Source of the DNA: Microthrixaceae bacterium
GTDB taxonomy: Bacteria; Actinomycetota; Acidimicrobiia; Acidimicrobiales; DATDAH01
NCBI GenBank assembly: GCA_020637195.1
Contig: JACJWK010000022.1
Coordinates: 1 to 53,368 of the forward strand
Length of the DNA stretch: 53,368 bases
Direction: 5' to 3'
The first letter of the stretch is position 1; every line of letters begins with the position of its first letter. The position numbers were made by a program, and so were the translations under genes. This document shows positions 32,206 to 43,056 of this stretch, piece after piece. The notes beneath the pieces were generated by a model. It saw only the letters and a program-made list of their open reading frames with translations. It had not been told where the DNA came from and ran no database searches.

Positions 32206-33912
32206 GTGTTCAACCGATCGACGCATTGGCGTCGTCTGCTCAGCCTTCTCGTCGCGCTGGTCCTGCTCGGGGCCGCCTGCGGCGGCGGCGGTGACGACGA
32301 CGGCGGGGGCGATGGCGCGGCCAACGTCTCCACCAGCACCACGAACCCCGACGCCAACGCCGAGCCGGTCACCGGCGGGACCCTCCGCTACGGCATCGAG
32401 GCGGACACGTCCTCGCCGTGGACGCCGGCCAACATGGTGTGCGCGATCTCGTGCCACATGATCTCGCACGCGATCTACGACCCGCTGACCCTCGCCAACA
32501 GCGACGGCGAGGTGCAGCCGAACCTGCTCGAGTCGTTCGACCACAACGACGACTACTCGGTCTGGACGCTCGTCGCCCGCGAGGGCGTCACGTTCCACGA
32601 TGGCACGCCCTTCGACGCGGACGCCATCGCCTACAACATCGAGGCCGACAAGGCCAGCCCGCTCACCGGCAAGGCCTTCGCCTACATCGACACCGTCGAG
32701 TCCGACGGCGACATGACCGTCACGGTGACCGCCCAGGGCCCCTGGGTGTCGTTCCCGGCGTTCCTGAGCGGCCAGCTCGGCTACCAGGCGTCCCCCACGT
32801 GGCTCGAGGCCGTCGAGGCGGGGACGGCCGAGGCCGACGAGCCCGTCGGCACCGGCGCCTTCGTGTACGAGTCCTACGAGCCCGGCGGCACCTTCCGGGC
32901 GACGGCCAACCCCGACTACTGGCGCACCGACGCCGAGGGCCGTCCGCTCCCCTACCTCGACGCCATCGAGTTCGTGGTGCAGGAGCAGGACCAGACCCGG
33001 TTCAACTCGCTGGTCTCGGGCGAGACCAACATCATGCACACCTCCAACGGTGACACCACGAACCGCCTCGCCCGCGAGGTCGAGAGCGGCACCGTCGAGG
33101 TCGACCAGATCACCAACAACCTCGAGACCGGCTATGTCTTGTTGAACGTGGGCGACGACTCCCTGCCCACCAGCGACGTCCGGGTCCGCCAGGCGCTCGC
33201 GTACGGCTTCGACTACGAGACCCGGCTCGAGGCCCGGTCCGGCGGCGTCCCCCAGATCGCCAACGGCCCGTTCCCGCCCGGCACCCCCGGCTACCTGGAC
33301 GACACCGGGTTCCCCACGTTCGATCCCGACAAGGCCCGGGAGCTGGTCGACGAGTACGAGGCCGAGAACGGCCCGATCGAGATCGCCTACAAGACCACGA
33401 ACGACCAGTTCAACCTGGTCACCGCCCAGCTCTACCAGCAGTTCTGGGAGGACATCGGCATCGACGTCACCCTCGACCAGGTGGAGCAGGGATCGTTCAT
33501 CGGGCTCGCGCTCACCGGCGACTTCGAGGCCTTCGGCTGGCGCAACCACGCCGGGTTCGACCCCGACCAGCAGAACATCTGGTGGAACTCCGAGAACGCC
33601 AACCCGCCGGGCGACTTCGGCCTGAACTTCGGGCGCATCCGCGACGACGTCATCGACGAGAACCTCCAGATCATCCGGGAGAACCCGGACCAGGCGGCCC
33701 GCACGGAGGCCGCCGAGGCCATCAACCGTCGCTTCGCCGAGCAGGTCTACAACATCTGGTTCGAGTGGCCGATCTGGAGCATCGGCCACAGCCCCACGGT
33801 GCACAACGTGCTCGGCGGGATCACCGAGGAGGGGGACCCCGTCCTCGACGTCCTCGGCATCGGCGGCGCCCACCAGGTGAGCCAGATCTGGATCGACGAG
33901 TCCGGCAACTGA
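32206..33912 (+). CDS. ABC transporter substrate-binding lipoprotein, peptide/nickel family 5 (first)
   Basis: Codes for 568 residues. A lipoprotein signal has the lipobox LGAAC with Cys25, followed by a Gly/Asp-rich linker. The family 5 solute-binding protein (SBP_bac_5) pattern includes GGTLRYGIEAD, VWTLVAREGVTFHDGTPFDA, GTGAFVYESY, DVRVRQALAYGFD and the NGPFPPGTPGY loop. It captures oligopeptides or similar amphipathic solutes outside the cell and delivers them to the DppBC channel. A Cys-Ala-Ile-Ser-Cys pair near residue 86 is shared with the second binding protein and may form a disulfide. It is the first gene of the transporter operon, downstream of a CRP-like operator. GTG 32206 follows an AGGGGGG ribosome site. 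Confidence 0.92.
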   Translation: MFNRSTHWRRLLSLLVALVLLGAACGGGGDDDGGGDGAANVSTSTTNPDANAEPVTGGTLRYGIEADTSSPWTPANMVCAISCHMISHAIYDPLTLANSDGEVQPNLLESFDHNDDYSVWTLVAREGVTFHDGTPFDADAIAYNIEADKASPLTGKAFAYIDTVESDGDMTVTVTAQGPWVSFPAFLSGQLGYQASPTWLEAVEAGTAEADEPVGTGAFVYESYEPGGTFRATANPDYWRTDAEGRPLPYLDAIEFVVQEQDQTRFNSLVSGETNIMHTSNGDTTNRLAREVESGTVEVDQITNNLETGYVLLNVGDDSLPTSDVRVRQALAYGFDYETRLEARSGGVPQIANGPFPPGTPGYLDDTGFPTFDPDKARELVDEYEAENGPIEIAYKTTNDQFNLVTAQLYQQFWEDIGIDVTLDQVEQGSFIGLALTGDFEAFGWRNHAGFDPDQQNIWWNSENANPPGDFGLNFGRIRDDVIDENLQIIRENPDQAARTEAAEAINRRFAEQVYNIWFEWPIWSIGHSPTVHNVLGGITEEGDPVLDVLGIGGAHQVSQIWIDESGN

Positions 33913-33951
33913 GCGGACGGAGGTGAGGGACGAGGCCCGGAGGATCCCGCA

Positions 33952-34890
33952 ATGCGCTACGCACTCGGCAAGTTGGTGCAGCTCGTGGTGGTGCTCGTCA
34001 TCGTCACGTTCCTCACCTTCATGCTCATCAACCTGCTCCCCGGAGGCCCCGAAGCCGCCATCCTCGGCTTCGGGGCCGACGACGAGTCGATCGCGCAGCT
34101 CCAGGAGGACCTGAGCCTCAACGACCCGATCCCCATCCGCTACGCCCGCTGGCTGGGCGACGCGGTCACCGGTGACCTGGGCCAGTCCTACGTCAACGGG
34201 TCGACCGTGTCCGAGCTGTTGGGCGCCCGCCTGCCGGTCACGCTCGCCCTGATGACCTACGCCATGTTCCTGGCGCTGCTGGTGGCCGTCCCCTTCGGCA
34301 TCGCGACGGCGTGGAAGGCCGACACCCGATTCGACAAGATCACGGGCACGGTCAGCTTCGCCCTGCTCTCGGTGCCCAACTTCATCATGGCCACGCTGCT
34401 CGTCTACCTCTTCGCCATCAACCAGGACTGGTTCCCGGCCACGGTGAAGGAGGGCGACGAGAACCTCTACACGCTGTTCCTGCCGGCGCTGTCACTGGCC
34501 CTCGGCCAGATCGCGGTGTTCCTGCGCCTGTTGCGCACCGACATGATCGCCACCCTCCAGGAGGACTACATCGGGGTGGCCAAGGCCAAGGGCATGACCA
34601 ACCGCCGCATCCTGTTCCGCCACGCGTTCCGCCCCTCGAGCTTCTCGCTGCTGACGGTGGCCGGCATCACCATCGGCAACCTCATCGGCGGCACGGTGAT
34701 CATCGAGCAGATCTTCGGCATCAACGGCATCGGCAAGCTGATCGTGTTCTCCATCTTCCAGCGCGACTACCTGGTGGTGCAGGGCGTCGTGGTGGTCATC
34801 GCGGCCGGCTTCGTCATCATCAACTTCGCCGTGGACCTGCTCTACGCCCTCCTGGACCCGAGGATCCGCCATGCCCGCGCCATCGCCTGA
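33952..34890 (+). CDS. Peptide-type ABC transporter permease (DppB/OppB-like)
   Basis: Codes for 312 residues with six transmembrane helices. The N-terminus MRYALGKLVQLVVVLVIVTF and the INLLPGGP segment are the DppB/OppB signature. The EAA cytoplasmic loop that contacts the ATPases is about residues 205-235 (DYIGVAKAKGMTNRRILFRH). IIEQIFGINGIGKL follows near the end. It pairs with the next permease to form the import channel. ATG 33952 has GGAGGA upstream and lies 39 bases after the binding-protein stop. The end overlaps the next gene by 20 bases. The family covers peptides, nickel and glycosides; which is moved here depends on the binding proteins. Confidence 0.94.
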   Translation: MRYALGKLVQLVVVLVIVTFLTFMLINLLPGGPEAAILGFGADDESIAQLQEDLSLNDPIPIRYARWLGDAVTGDLGQSYVNGSTVSELLGARLPVTLALMTYAMFLALLVAVPFGIATAWKADTRFDKITGTVSFALLSVPNFIMATLLVYLFAINQDWFPATVKEGDENLYTLFLPALSLALGQIAVFLRLLRTDMIATLQEDYIGVAKAKGMTNRRILFRHAFRPSSFSLLTVAGITIGNLIGGTVIIEQIFGINGIGKLIVFSIFQRDYLVVQGVVVVIAAGFVIINFAVDLLYALLDPRIRHARAIA

Positions 34891-35892
34891 CCCCGTCGAC
34901 GCCCCGTCGCTCTCCGAGCGGCCCGGGGCCGACCTGCTCACCGAGGCCGGCGGCGAGATCGAGTTCGACGCGGTCACCGCCGACGTCACCGCCGACGAGT
35001 CCCGCCACCAACTCGAGGAGCGCAAGCTCGGGATCGGGTTCTGGGTCGCGACGGCCTGGCTCGTCGTGCTCGTCCTGCTCGCCTTCCTCGCGCCCTGGCT
35101 GCCCTTCGTCCAGGACCCCAACGAGATCGACGCGCTGGCGCTGCGCCAGCCCGTCGCCTGGCAGGACGGCGGGAGCTGGAACGGCTCGGCCTCCGACACG
35201 CTGCACCTGCTCGGCGGCGACGACCTCGGCCGCGACATCTTCTCCCGCGTCATCTGGGGCGCCCGCGTCTCGTTGTTCGTGGGCGTCGCCGCGGTCGCGC
35301 TCGGCTTCCTGATCGGCGGCACCATCGGGCTGACGGCCGGCTACTTCCGGGGGCAGTACGAAAAGATCGTGATGGCGGCCATGGACATCATGTTGGCCTT
35401 CCCCGCCCTCATCCTGGCCCTGGCCATCGTGGTGTTCCTGTCCGAGCCCGGCTCGCAGGAGGCCACGCTGCGCACCATCACGCTCACGCTCACGATCCTG
35501 TCCATCCCCGCCCTGGCCCGCATCACCCGGGCCAGCACGCTCACGTTCTCACAGCGCGAGTTCGTCCAGGCGGCCCGCACCCTCGGGGCCAGGAACGGCC
35601 GCATCCTGGTCCGGGAGATCCTGCCGAACGTGATCCCGCCGATGGTGTCGTTCTCGCTCATCGCGGTCGCCATCGTGATCGTGGCCGAGGGTGCGCTCAG
35701 CTTCCTCGGCCTCAGCGTCTCGGCGCCGACCGCCACCTGGGGCAACATGATCAACGAGGGCCGCACGGCGCTCGAGTTCGCCCCCCACATCGCCCTCGTC
35801 CCCTGCGCGGTGATGTTCCTCACCCTCCTGTCGCTCAACTACGTCGGCGACCAGCTGCGACGGCGCTTCGACGTCAAGGAGGTGCGCCTCTG

Positions 35893-35893
<1 letters not shown>
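34871..35893 (+). CDS. Peptide-type ABC transporter permease (DppC/OppC-like)
   Basis: Codes for 340 residues. A cytoplasmic N-terminal extension of about 50 residues, longer than usual, is followed by one helix (LVVLVLLAFLAPWLP). Then come an outside segment with the DppC landmark LLGGDDLGRDIFSRVIWGARVS and five more helices. The EAA loop is EFVQAARTLGARNGRILVRE, and the end SFLGLSVSAPTATWGNMI is typical of the family. It forms a heterodimeric channel with the preceding permease. ATG 34871 lies inside the end of the DppB-like gene (20-base overlap), and its stop forms TGATG with the first ATPase, so all are translationally coupled. Confidence 0.94.
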
Positions 35894-37025
<1,132 letters not shown>

Positions 37026-37026
<1 letters not shown>

Positions 37027-38075
37027 TGGCCGGCAGCGGCACCGCCCACCTGCGCGACCCGGGCGACTCGCTCCTGCGCATGGAGCACCTCGTCGTCGAG
37101 TTCCCGGTCGGGCGCTCGGGCCTCAAGGTGCACGCCGTCACCGACCTCAGCCTCGACATCGCCGACGGCGAGACGGTGGGCCTCGTGGGCGAGTCGGGCT
37201 GCGGCAAGTCCACCACCGGCCGGGCGATGATGCAGTTCCCGAAGCCCACCAGCGGGTCGGTCGTGTTCGACGGCACCGACCTCACCACGCTGTCCGGCGA
37301 GCAGCTCCGGCGCACCCGGACGCGGATGCAGATGATCTTCCAGGACCCGATCTCGTCGCTCAACCCCCGCCGCACCATCGGCGACATCGTGGCCGAGCCC
37401 CTCAACATCTGGAAGCGGGGCACACCCGCCGAGCGCGAGGCCCGGGTCGACGAGGTCCTCGACGCGGTCGGCCTCGACCCGGCCGTGGCCAAGCCCAAGC
37501 GGCCCCACGAGTTCTCGGGTGGCCAGTGCCAGCGCATCGCCATCGCCCGCGCCCTCGTGCTCGAGCCCAAGGTCGTGATCTGCGACGAGCCCGTCTCGGC
37601 CCTCGACGTGTCCGTGCAGGCCCAGATCCTGAACCTGCTCGAGGACATGAAGGAGCGCTACCAGCTCACCCTCGTGTTCATCGCACACGACCTCGCCGTG
37701 GTGAAGAACGTCAGCGACCGCGTCGCGGTCATGTACCTCGGCAAGATGTGCGAGGTGGCGCCCCCCGAGCGCCTGTACGACGCCCCGGCCCACCCGTACA
37801 CCGACGCCCTCCTCAACGCCATCCCGGTGCCCGACCCCACCCGGCTCCCCGACGCGGCCGGCCGCCTGGCCGGCGAGATCCCCTCGCCGGTCACCCCGCC
37901 GAGCGGCTGCCGGTTCCGCACGCGTTGCCCGCGCGCGCAGGACCGGTGCGCCCAGGAGGAGCCCCAGATGCGCCGGGTCGACGGCGACCACTACGTGGCC
38001 TGCCACTTCCCCCTCGTCGACGTCGCGGGCAGCCGCGGCGACGAGCCCGAGCGCGAGGCCGTCGCCACCGCCTGA
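37026..38075 (+). CDS. Peptide-type ABC transporter ATPase (DppF/OppF-like)
   Basis: Codes for 349 residues. Walker A is GESGCGKST, the signature is FSGGQCQRI (Phe and Cys in place of the commoner Leu and Arg/Lys), Walker B is VVICDEPVSALDVSVQAQ and the switch is IAHDLAVV. The C-terminal oligopeptide-type extension GCRFRTRCPRAQDRC is present. It is the second half of the ATPase pair; together with DppD-, DppB- and DppC-like proteins and a binding protein it makes a complete importer. ATG 37026 shares a base with the preceding stop (TGATG). The second binding-protein gene follows 49 bases later, probably on the same transcript. Confidence 0.94.
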
Positions 38076-38124
38076 CCCGCACCTTTCGCCCGCCTTTCGT
38101 CCCGACCCAGGAGACTCCGTCGCC

Positions 38125-39834
38125 GTGACCGTCACCCGCTCCCGCTTCACCCGCCTGCTGCCCGTCGTGGTGGCCCTCGCCCTCACCGCCGCCGCCTGCG
38201 GCGGGGGCGGGGGCGGGTCGAGCTCGTCGTCGGGCGACGACGCCTCGGGCGACGCCGCCGAGCCGGGCCAGACCGAGCTCGTGCCCGACACCGCCGAGCC
38301 GCAGTACGGCGGCACCGTCGTGTACGGGATCGAGGCCGACACGTCGAACCCGTGGACCCCCCAGCAGGTCCTGTGCGCGATCAGCTGCTCGGAGGTCCTG
38401 CGCTCGGTCTACGACCCCATCGCCGAGATCGGCGAGGACGGCACCGTCCAGCCCGTGCTGGCCGAGTCCATCGAGCACAACGACGACTACACGGTGTGGA
38501 CGGTGAAGGTCCGCGAGGGCATCACGTTCCACGACGGCACCGAGCTCACCGCCGAGGACCTCAAGATCAACTCCGACGCGGTGAAGTCGAGCCCGACCCT
38601 GGCCATCGCCACCAAGGACGTCGACTCGACCGAGGTCGTGGACGACTACACGGTGCAGTACAACCTCAACCGCCCCTGGACGGCGTTCGACTACGTCCTC
38701 ACCACCCAGGTGGGCTTCGTGGCCTCGGGGGACTGGCTCGAAGCCGTCCAGGCGGGCACCGCCCAGGCCGACGAGCCGGTGGGCACGGGCGCGTTCGTGT
38801 TCGAGTCCTACGATCCGGGCGGCAGCTTCGTGGCCACCGCGAACCCCGACTACTGGCGAACCGACGCCGAGGGCCGGAGCCTGCCCTACCTCGACCGCAT
38901 CGAGTTCAAGGTCTTCGAGGACGTGGGATCGCGCACGGCGGCGCTCGAGTCCGGCCAGATCGACCTGATGCACACGGCCAACTTCGACACCATCGCCCAG
39001 CTCCGGGGCAAGGCCGAGTCGGGCGAGATCGACCTCATCGAGAACTCGAACAACGCCGAGACCAACTACCTCATGTTGAACGCCGGCGATCCCGAGTCCG
39101 ACCTCGCCGACGTCCGCGTCCGCCAGGCCATCGCCTACGCCATGGACTACGACACCATCAACCAGTCCCGCTCGGCCGGCATCGCCCGGGTGGCCAACGG
39201 GCCCTTCCCGCCGGGCACCCCCGGCTACCTCGACGACTCCGGCTACCCCACCTACGACCCGGAGATGGCCCGCCAGCTCGTCGACGAGTACGAGGCCGAG
39301 AACGGCCCCATCGAGATCGGCATCCGGACCACGTCGGACCAGTTCAACCTGCTGAGCGCGCAGCTCTTCCAGCAGTACCTGCAGGAGGTGGGCATCGACG
39401 CGTCGATCGACCAGCAGGAGCAGGGCGAGTTCGTGCTGTCGGCGGCCAAGGGCGAGTTCGAGCTGTTCCTGTACCGCAACCTCGCCACCCAGGACCCCGA
39501 CCAGAACAACGTCTTCTGGGGCTCCGACACCTCCGGGCCGATCGGCTCGCTGGCCATCAACTTCGGTCGCATCGAGGACGACGTGATCGACGAGAACCTC
39601 GACATCATCCGTGAGAGCGACGACCCCGCCGAGCGCACGACCGCGGCCGAGGCCATCAACCGCCGCTTCGCCGAGCAGGTGTACAACGTCTGGCTGACGT
39701 GGGGCGAGTGGGCCATCGCCAGCCAGCCCGACGTCCACCAGATCGCGACCGGGTACAACCTGCCCGACGGCGGCGAGAACCTGGGCATGCGCACCGGCAC
39801 CCACCAGGTCAGCCAGATCTGGGTCGAGCAGTAG
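38125..39834 (+). CDS. ABC transporter substrate-binding lipoprotein, peptide/nickel family 5 (second)
   Basis: Codes for 569 residues and is a clear paralogue of the binding protein at 32206. It has the same lipobox position (Cys25 in TAAAC), the same Gly/Ser linker and the same CAISC pair. It shares FHDGTELTAEDLK, ANPDYWRTDAEG, NGPFPPGTPGYLDD and the ending HQVSQIWVEQ. It differs most in the middle, where ligand contacts are expected. Two binding proteins with a single permease-ATPase set suggest two ligand classes sharing one importer. GTG 38125 has AGGAGA 11 bases upstream. It ends the transporter operon; GC-rich sequence with weak dyads fills 39835-39892. Confidence 0.92.
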   Translation: MTVTRSRFTRLLPVVVALALTAAACGGGGGGSSSSSGDDASGDAAEPGQTELVPDTAEPQYGGTVVYGIEADTSNPWTPQQVLCAISCSEVLRSVYDPIAEIGEDGTVQPVLAESIEHNDDYTVWTVKVREGITFHDGTELTAEDLKINSDAVKSSPTLAIATKDVDSTEVVDDYTVQYNLNRPWTAFDYVLTTQVGFVASGDWLEAVQAGTAQADEPVGTGAFVFESYDPGGSFVATANPDYWRTDAEGRSLPYLDRIEFKVFEDVGSRTAALESGQIDLMHTANFDTIAQLRGKAESGEIDLIENSNNAETNYLMLNAGDPESDLADVRVRQAIAYAMDYDTINQSRSAGIARVANGPFPPGTPGYLDDSGYPTYDPEMARQLVDEYEAENGPIEIGIRTTSDQFNLLSAQLFQQYLQEVGIDASIDQQEQGEFVLSAAKGEFELFLYRNLATQDPDQNNVFWGSDTSGPIGSLAINFGRIEDDVIDENLDIIRESDDPAERTTAAEAINRRFAEQVYNVWLTWGEWAIASQPDVHQIATGYNLPDGGENLGMRTGTHQVSQIWVEQ

Positions 39835-39892
39835 GCGCTCGGCGGGCGGGGCGCCGGCCCCGGTTCGGTGCCGGTCCCGGCGAGGTGCCACC

Positions 39893-40378
39893 ATGGGCAC
39901 CATGGCCAACCCCCCCGCGATGGAGATCGACCTCGACGCCGTGTACCAGGTGACGATCGGCACCCCCAAGGGTGCCATCGTCATGGACCTGGACCCGCAG
40001 CTGGCCCCGGTCACCGTCAACCACTTCGTGGTCAACGCCCGCAACGGCTTCTACGACGGCCTCACCTTCCACCGGGTGGTGCCCGAGTTCGTGATCCAGG
40101 GCGGGGACCCCGAGGGCACCGGACGGGGCGGTCCCGGCTACCGGTTCGCCGACGAGCCCGTCAAGGGCGAGTACACGCTCGGCGCGGTCGCCATGGCCAA
40201 CGCCGGGCCCGACACGAACGGCTCCCAGTTCTTCATCTGCATCGACGACTGCCGCCGCAAGCTCCAGCCCCTCTACAACCTGTTCGGCCACGTGGTCGAC
40301 GGGATCGAGGTCGCCCAGTCCATCGCGGTGGGCGACACCATGGACTCGGTGTCGGTCTCGCAGCGCCCGCGCGACTAG
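39893..40378 (+). CDS. Peptidyl-prolyl cis-trans isomerase, cyclophilin type
   Basis: Codes for 161 residues, with no signal peptide, so it is cytoplasmic. Cyclophilin motifs are FHRVVPEFVIQGGDP (catalytic Arg in FHR, about residue 61), FADEPVKGEYTLGAVAMANA, the NGSQFFI strand and LFGHVVDGIEV. It speeds up proline isomerisation during protein folding. ATG 39893 was chosen (GAGGTG ribosome site); ATG 39902 is an alternative that would shorten it by three residues. The acyl-CoA synthetase gene starts 16 bases after its stop. Confidence 0.93.
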   Translation: MGTMANPPAMEIDLDAVYQVTIGTPKGAIVMDLDPQLAPVTVNHFVVNARNGFYDGLTFHRVVPEFVIQGGDPEGTGRGGPGYRFADEPVKGEYTLGAVAMANAGPDTNGSQFFICIDDCRRKLQPLYNLFGHVVDGIEVAQSIAVGDTMDSVSVSQRPRD

Positions 40379-40394
40379 CACCGCCCGCCGTCGC

Positions 40395-42037
40395 GTGGAC
40401 TTCGACATCGCGACGCTGCACGAGGCCATCGCCGCCGCGGTCCCCGACCGCGAGTGCCTCGTGTTCCGCGACCGCCGGCTCACGTGGGCCGACGTCACCG
40501 ACCGCACCCGTCGTCTGGCGTCCGTGCTGGTCGACCACGGTCTCGGCCGCCGCGCCGACGAGGACGCGACGGAGCCGTGGGCGTGCCCGCAGGACCCGGT
40601 GGCCCTCTACCTCCACAACGGCAACGAGTACCTCGAGGGCATGCTCGGCGGCTACAAGGCCCGCACCGCGCCCTTCAACGTCAACTACCGCTACGTCGCC
40701 GAGGAGCTGTCGTACCTGCTGGCCGACGCCGGCGCCCGGGCCGTCGTGTACCACGCCCGGTTCGCGCCGACCCTCGCCGAGGTGCTCGACGAACTCGACC
40801 CGCGGCCACTGCTACTCCAGGTGGCCGACGACTCGGGCCACGACCTGCTGCCCGGCGCCCTCGACTACGAGAGCGCGCTGGCGGCGGCGTCGCCGGACCT
40901 CGACCCCGGTCTCGTCGGCTCGTGGTCACCGGACGACCGCTACCTGCTGTACACCGGCGGCACCACCGGCATGCCGAAGGGCGTGCTGTGGCGCCAGGGC
41001 GATTTCCTCCCCGCCGCGCTCGCGTTCCGCCGCCGCGACGGCCGGGACTGGGGCTCGGTCGAGGAGGTGGTGGAGCAGGCCCGGCCCGGACGGCTCCGGG
41101 CCCTGCCGGCGGCGCCGTTCATGCACGGCGCCGCGCACTGGAACGCCCTCTCGGCCTGGCTCGCGGGAGGCACCGTGGTGGTCCAGACCATCCCCACCAC
41201 CCGACTCCCGACGTGTTCGCCACCTGCGAGCAGGAGCAGGTCACGTCGTTGCTGATCGTGGGCGGCGCGTTCCCGGCCTGGTGGACGAGCTGCGGGCCAA
41301 CGCCTACGACCTGTCGAGCCTGCGCTTCCTGCTCACCGGCGGCGCCATCCTCAGCGCTCGACCAAGGCCGAGCTGCTCCGAGCTCGTCCCAGGCCTGACC
41401 ACCGTCGACATCCTGGGCTCCTCGGAGTCCGCCGCCAGGGAGTGACGGCCTCGCGCCGCGACGATCAGGCCACGCCGCCGGGGCGGTCCGCGATGTTCGA
41501 GCCGACCGCAGGCGCGCGATCGTCAGCGCCGACCTCGCGCGGGTGCTGGCCCGGGCGACGCCGGGGAGGGCTGGCTCGCCCAGCAGGTCGTGTTCGCTCG
41601 GCTACCTGGGTGACCGGGCGAAGATCGAGGCGACGTTCCCCTCCATCGCCGGCGAAGCGCCGCGGTGCCGGGTGATCGCTGCCACTTCGACGAGCAGGGC
41701 CTGATCGAGCTGCACGAGCAGTCGGTCACCATCAACTCGGGCGGCGAGAAGATCTTCGCCAGAGGTCGAGCACGCGATCAAGTCCCATCCGGCGGTCTTC
41801 GGCGCGGTGGTGGTCGGCTGAGCGAGCGGTGGGGGCCGGAGGTCGTGGCGCTCGTGCGCCTGCGCGACGGTGCCACGGCGTCCGACGAGGAGCCTCGCCA
41901 CCTGCAGCCGCCACATCGCCCGCTACAAGCTGCCCAAGGCGATCCTGCGCCTCGACCACATCGAGCGCAGCCCCAGCGGGAAGGCCGACTACCGCTGGGC
42001 GTCCACGGTCGCCGTCGAGCAGGGTGCGACGCCCTGA
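40395..42037 (+). pseudogene. Acyl-CoA synthetase (FadD-like), disrupted by many frameshifts
   Basis: The first 270 residues, from GTG 40395, are intact and carry the ANL P-loop YTGGTTGMPKGVLWRQGD. After about 41205 the conserved protein continues only by jumping frames. The pieces, in order, are: FATCEQEQVTSLLIVGGAF; LVDELRANAYDLSSLRFLL; ELVPGLTTVDILGSSES; PGDRCHFDEQGLIELHE; SVTINSGGEKIFA (hinge); ERWGPEVVALVRLRDGA; and RYKLPKAILRLDHIERSPSG. The last reaches the catalytic end GKADYRW and a TGA at 42035-42037. At least seven shifts occur, yet every piece is well conserved and in the right order. The full product would be about 545 residues activating a fatty or steroid-type acid with ATP and CoA. 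Sequence error is at least as likely as real decay. Confidence 0.82.
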
Positions 42038-42932
42038 CCGATCCGGCGCTGCGGCGCGATCACCTGCGACGCTCCGGTGGACCTGGCCCTCACGCTGGGA
42101 CCCCTCCGCCGAGGCCGCCATGACCCCACCTGCCAGATCGGGCGGCGGGGCTGTGGCGGCACCCAGACCCGAGGCGGCCACGTCGCGGTCGTGGCCAGGA
42201 CGGCCTGAGTCGCACCCAGGGGACCACCTTCGGCGCGACCGCCTGGGGGGGGCCGAGGGGCCTCGACACGCACCGGCCCTGCTCCGGTGCCGAGGACGAC
42301 CCGACCCAGCTGAGCACCGATCACCCGCTCGTCGCCCGGCTGCACCGGCGCTTCGCGGCGATGCGCATCCCCGCAGCAACGCCCTGTTCTGAGGCCCTGG
42401 TGACGATCATCGAGCAGAAGGTCACCGGCTTCGAGGCCGGCGGGCGTACCGACAGCTCGTCCAGCGCCTCGGCGACGCCGCCCAGGACCGACGGGGCTGT
42501 CCTGCCTCCCGACCCGCGACGATCGCCCGGCACGCCGTACTACGACCTGCACCTCATCGGCGTCGAGCGCAGCGCGGGCCGACACCCTGCGCCGCGGCCG
42601 CCCGCGCCCCAGATCGAGCGCCTGCTCGAGGGCCGCCTCCGAGGCCCCGCGCGCTCGCCCGTCTCCGCGGCATCGGGCCCTGGAGCGCGGCAGAAGTCGC
42701 GTGCCTGCCGGTTCGGCGACCCCCGACGCCGTGAGCGTCGGCGACTACCACCTCCCCACCAGGTCGCCTACGCCCTCGCCGGCGAGAGCGGGCCACCGAC
42801 GAGCGCATGCTCGAGTTGCTCGAGCCGTTCCGGGGCCAGCGCGGGCGCGTGGTGCGCCTCATCGAGGTGGCCCGCCTCGGCCCCGCCCGCAAGGGGCCGC
42901 GCATGGGCCCCAACGACTTCCGCGACCGCTGA
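42038..42932 (+). pseudogene. DNA-3-methyladenine glycosylase 2 (AlkA-like), disrupted by frameshifts
   Basis: Conserved pieces in order over three frames are: APVDLALTLGPLRRGR (from about 42071); DDPTQLSTDHPLVARLHRRF (about 42296-42355); EALVTIIEQKVTGFEA (about 42392-42439); TPYYDLHLIGVER (about 42532-42570); APQIERLLEG (about 42605-42634); FGDPDAVSVGDYHLP (broken once, about 42713-42758); and ERMLELLEPFRGQRGRVVRL (from about 42807). It ends GPNDFRDR at the TGA 42930-42932. This is the HhH-GPD base-excision glycosylase family that removes alkylated bases. The catalytic Asp is in VGDYHLP. The start is not resolvable; it probably lies just after the synthetase stop at 42037. At least six frame changes occur. 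The order and conservation suggest an intact gene seen through consensus errors. Confidence 0.75.
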
Positions 42933-42974
42933 GCACGGGCGCGCGCCGCGCCCGCCGCCCGGTGGCGACCACCG

Positions 42975-42994
42975 ACGTCCACAGGTTGTCCACA
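42975..42994. promoter_or_regulatory. Two tandem DnaA-box-like elements
   Basis: ACGTCCACA (42975-42983) and TTGTCCACA (42986-42994) repeat with an 11-base period. TTGTCCACA equals the high-GC actinobacterial DnaA box. A third half match (GTGCACAGG) is at 43012-43020. The elements lie in the spacer before the 68-residue protein gene. Confidence 0.4.
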
Positions 42995-43042
42995 GGTTTG
43001 GGGGGCTGGTCGTGCACAGGCCACCCGTCGTACGGTCGCCCC

Positions 43043-43049
43043 AGGAGGA
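43043..43049 (+). promoter_or_regulatory. Ribosome binding site AGGAGGA
   Basis: AGGAGGA stands 7 bases before ATG 43057 and fixes the start of the 68-residue protein. A TACGGT -10-like hexamer lies at 43031-43036. Confidence 0.6.
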
Positions 43050-43056
43050 CCACGCC

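Noticed and set aside
39835..39892. Terminator hairpin after the second binding protein
   Set aside because: The GC-rich dyads (for example CCGGC/GCCGG) are short and imperfect, with no U-run; at this GC content they are expected by chance.
41205..42932. A set of several small overlapping genes
   Set aside because: The short frames each contain conserved fragments of just two known families in correct order; they are pieces of two genes, not separate genes.
42975..43020. Chromosomal replication origin
   Set aside because: Only two or three DnaA-like boxes, no AT-rich unwinding stretch, and no dnaA, dnaN or other origin genes nearby.
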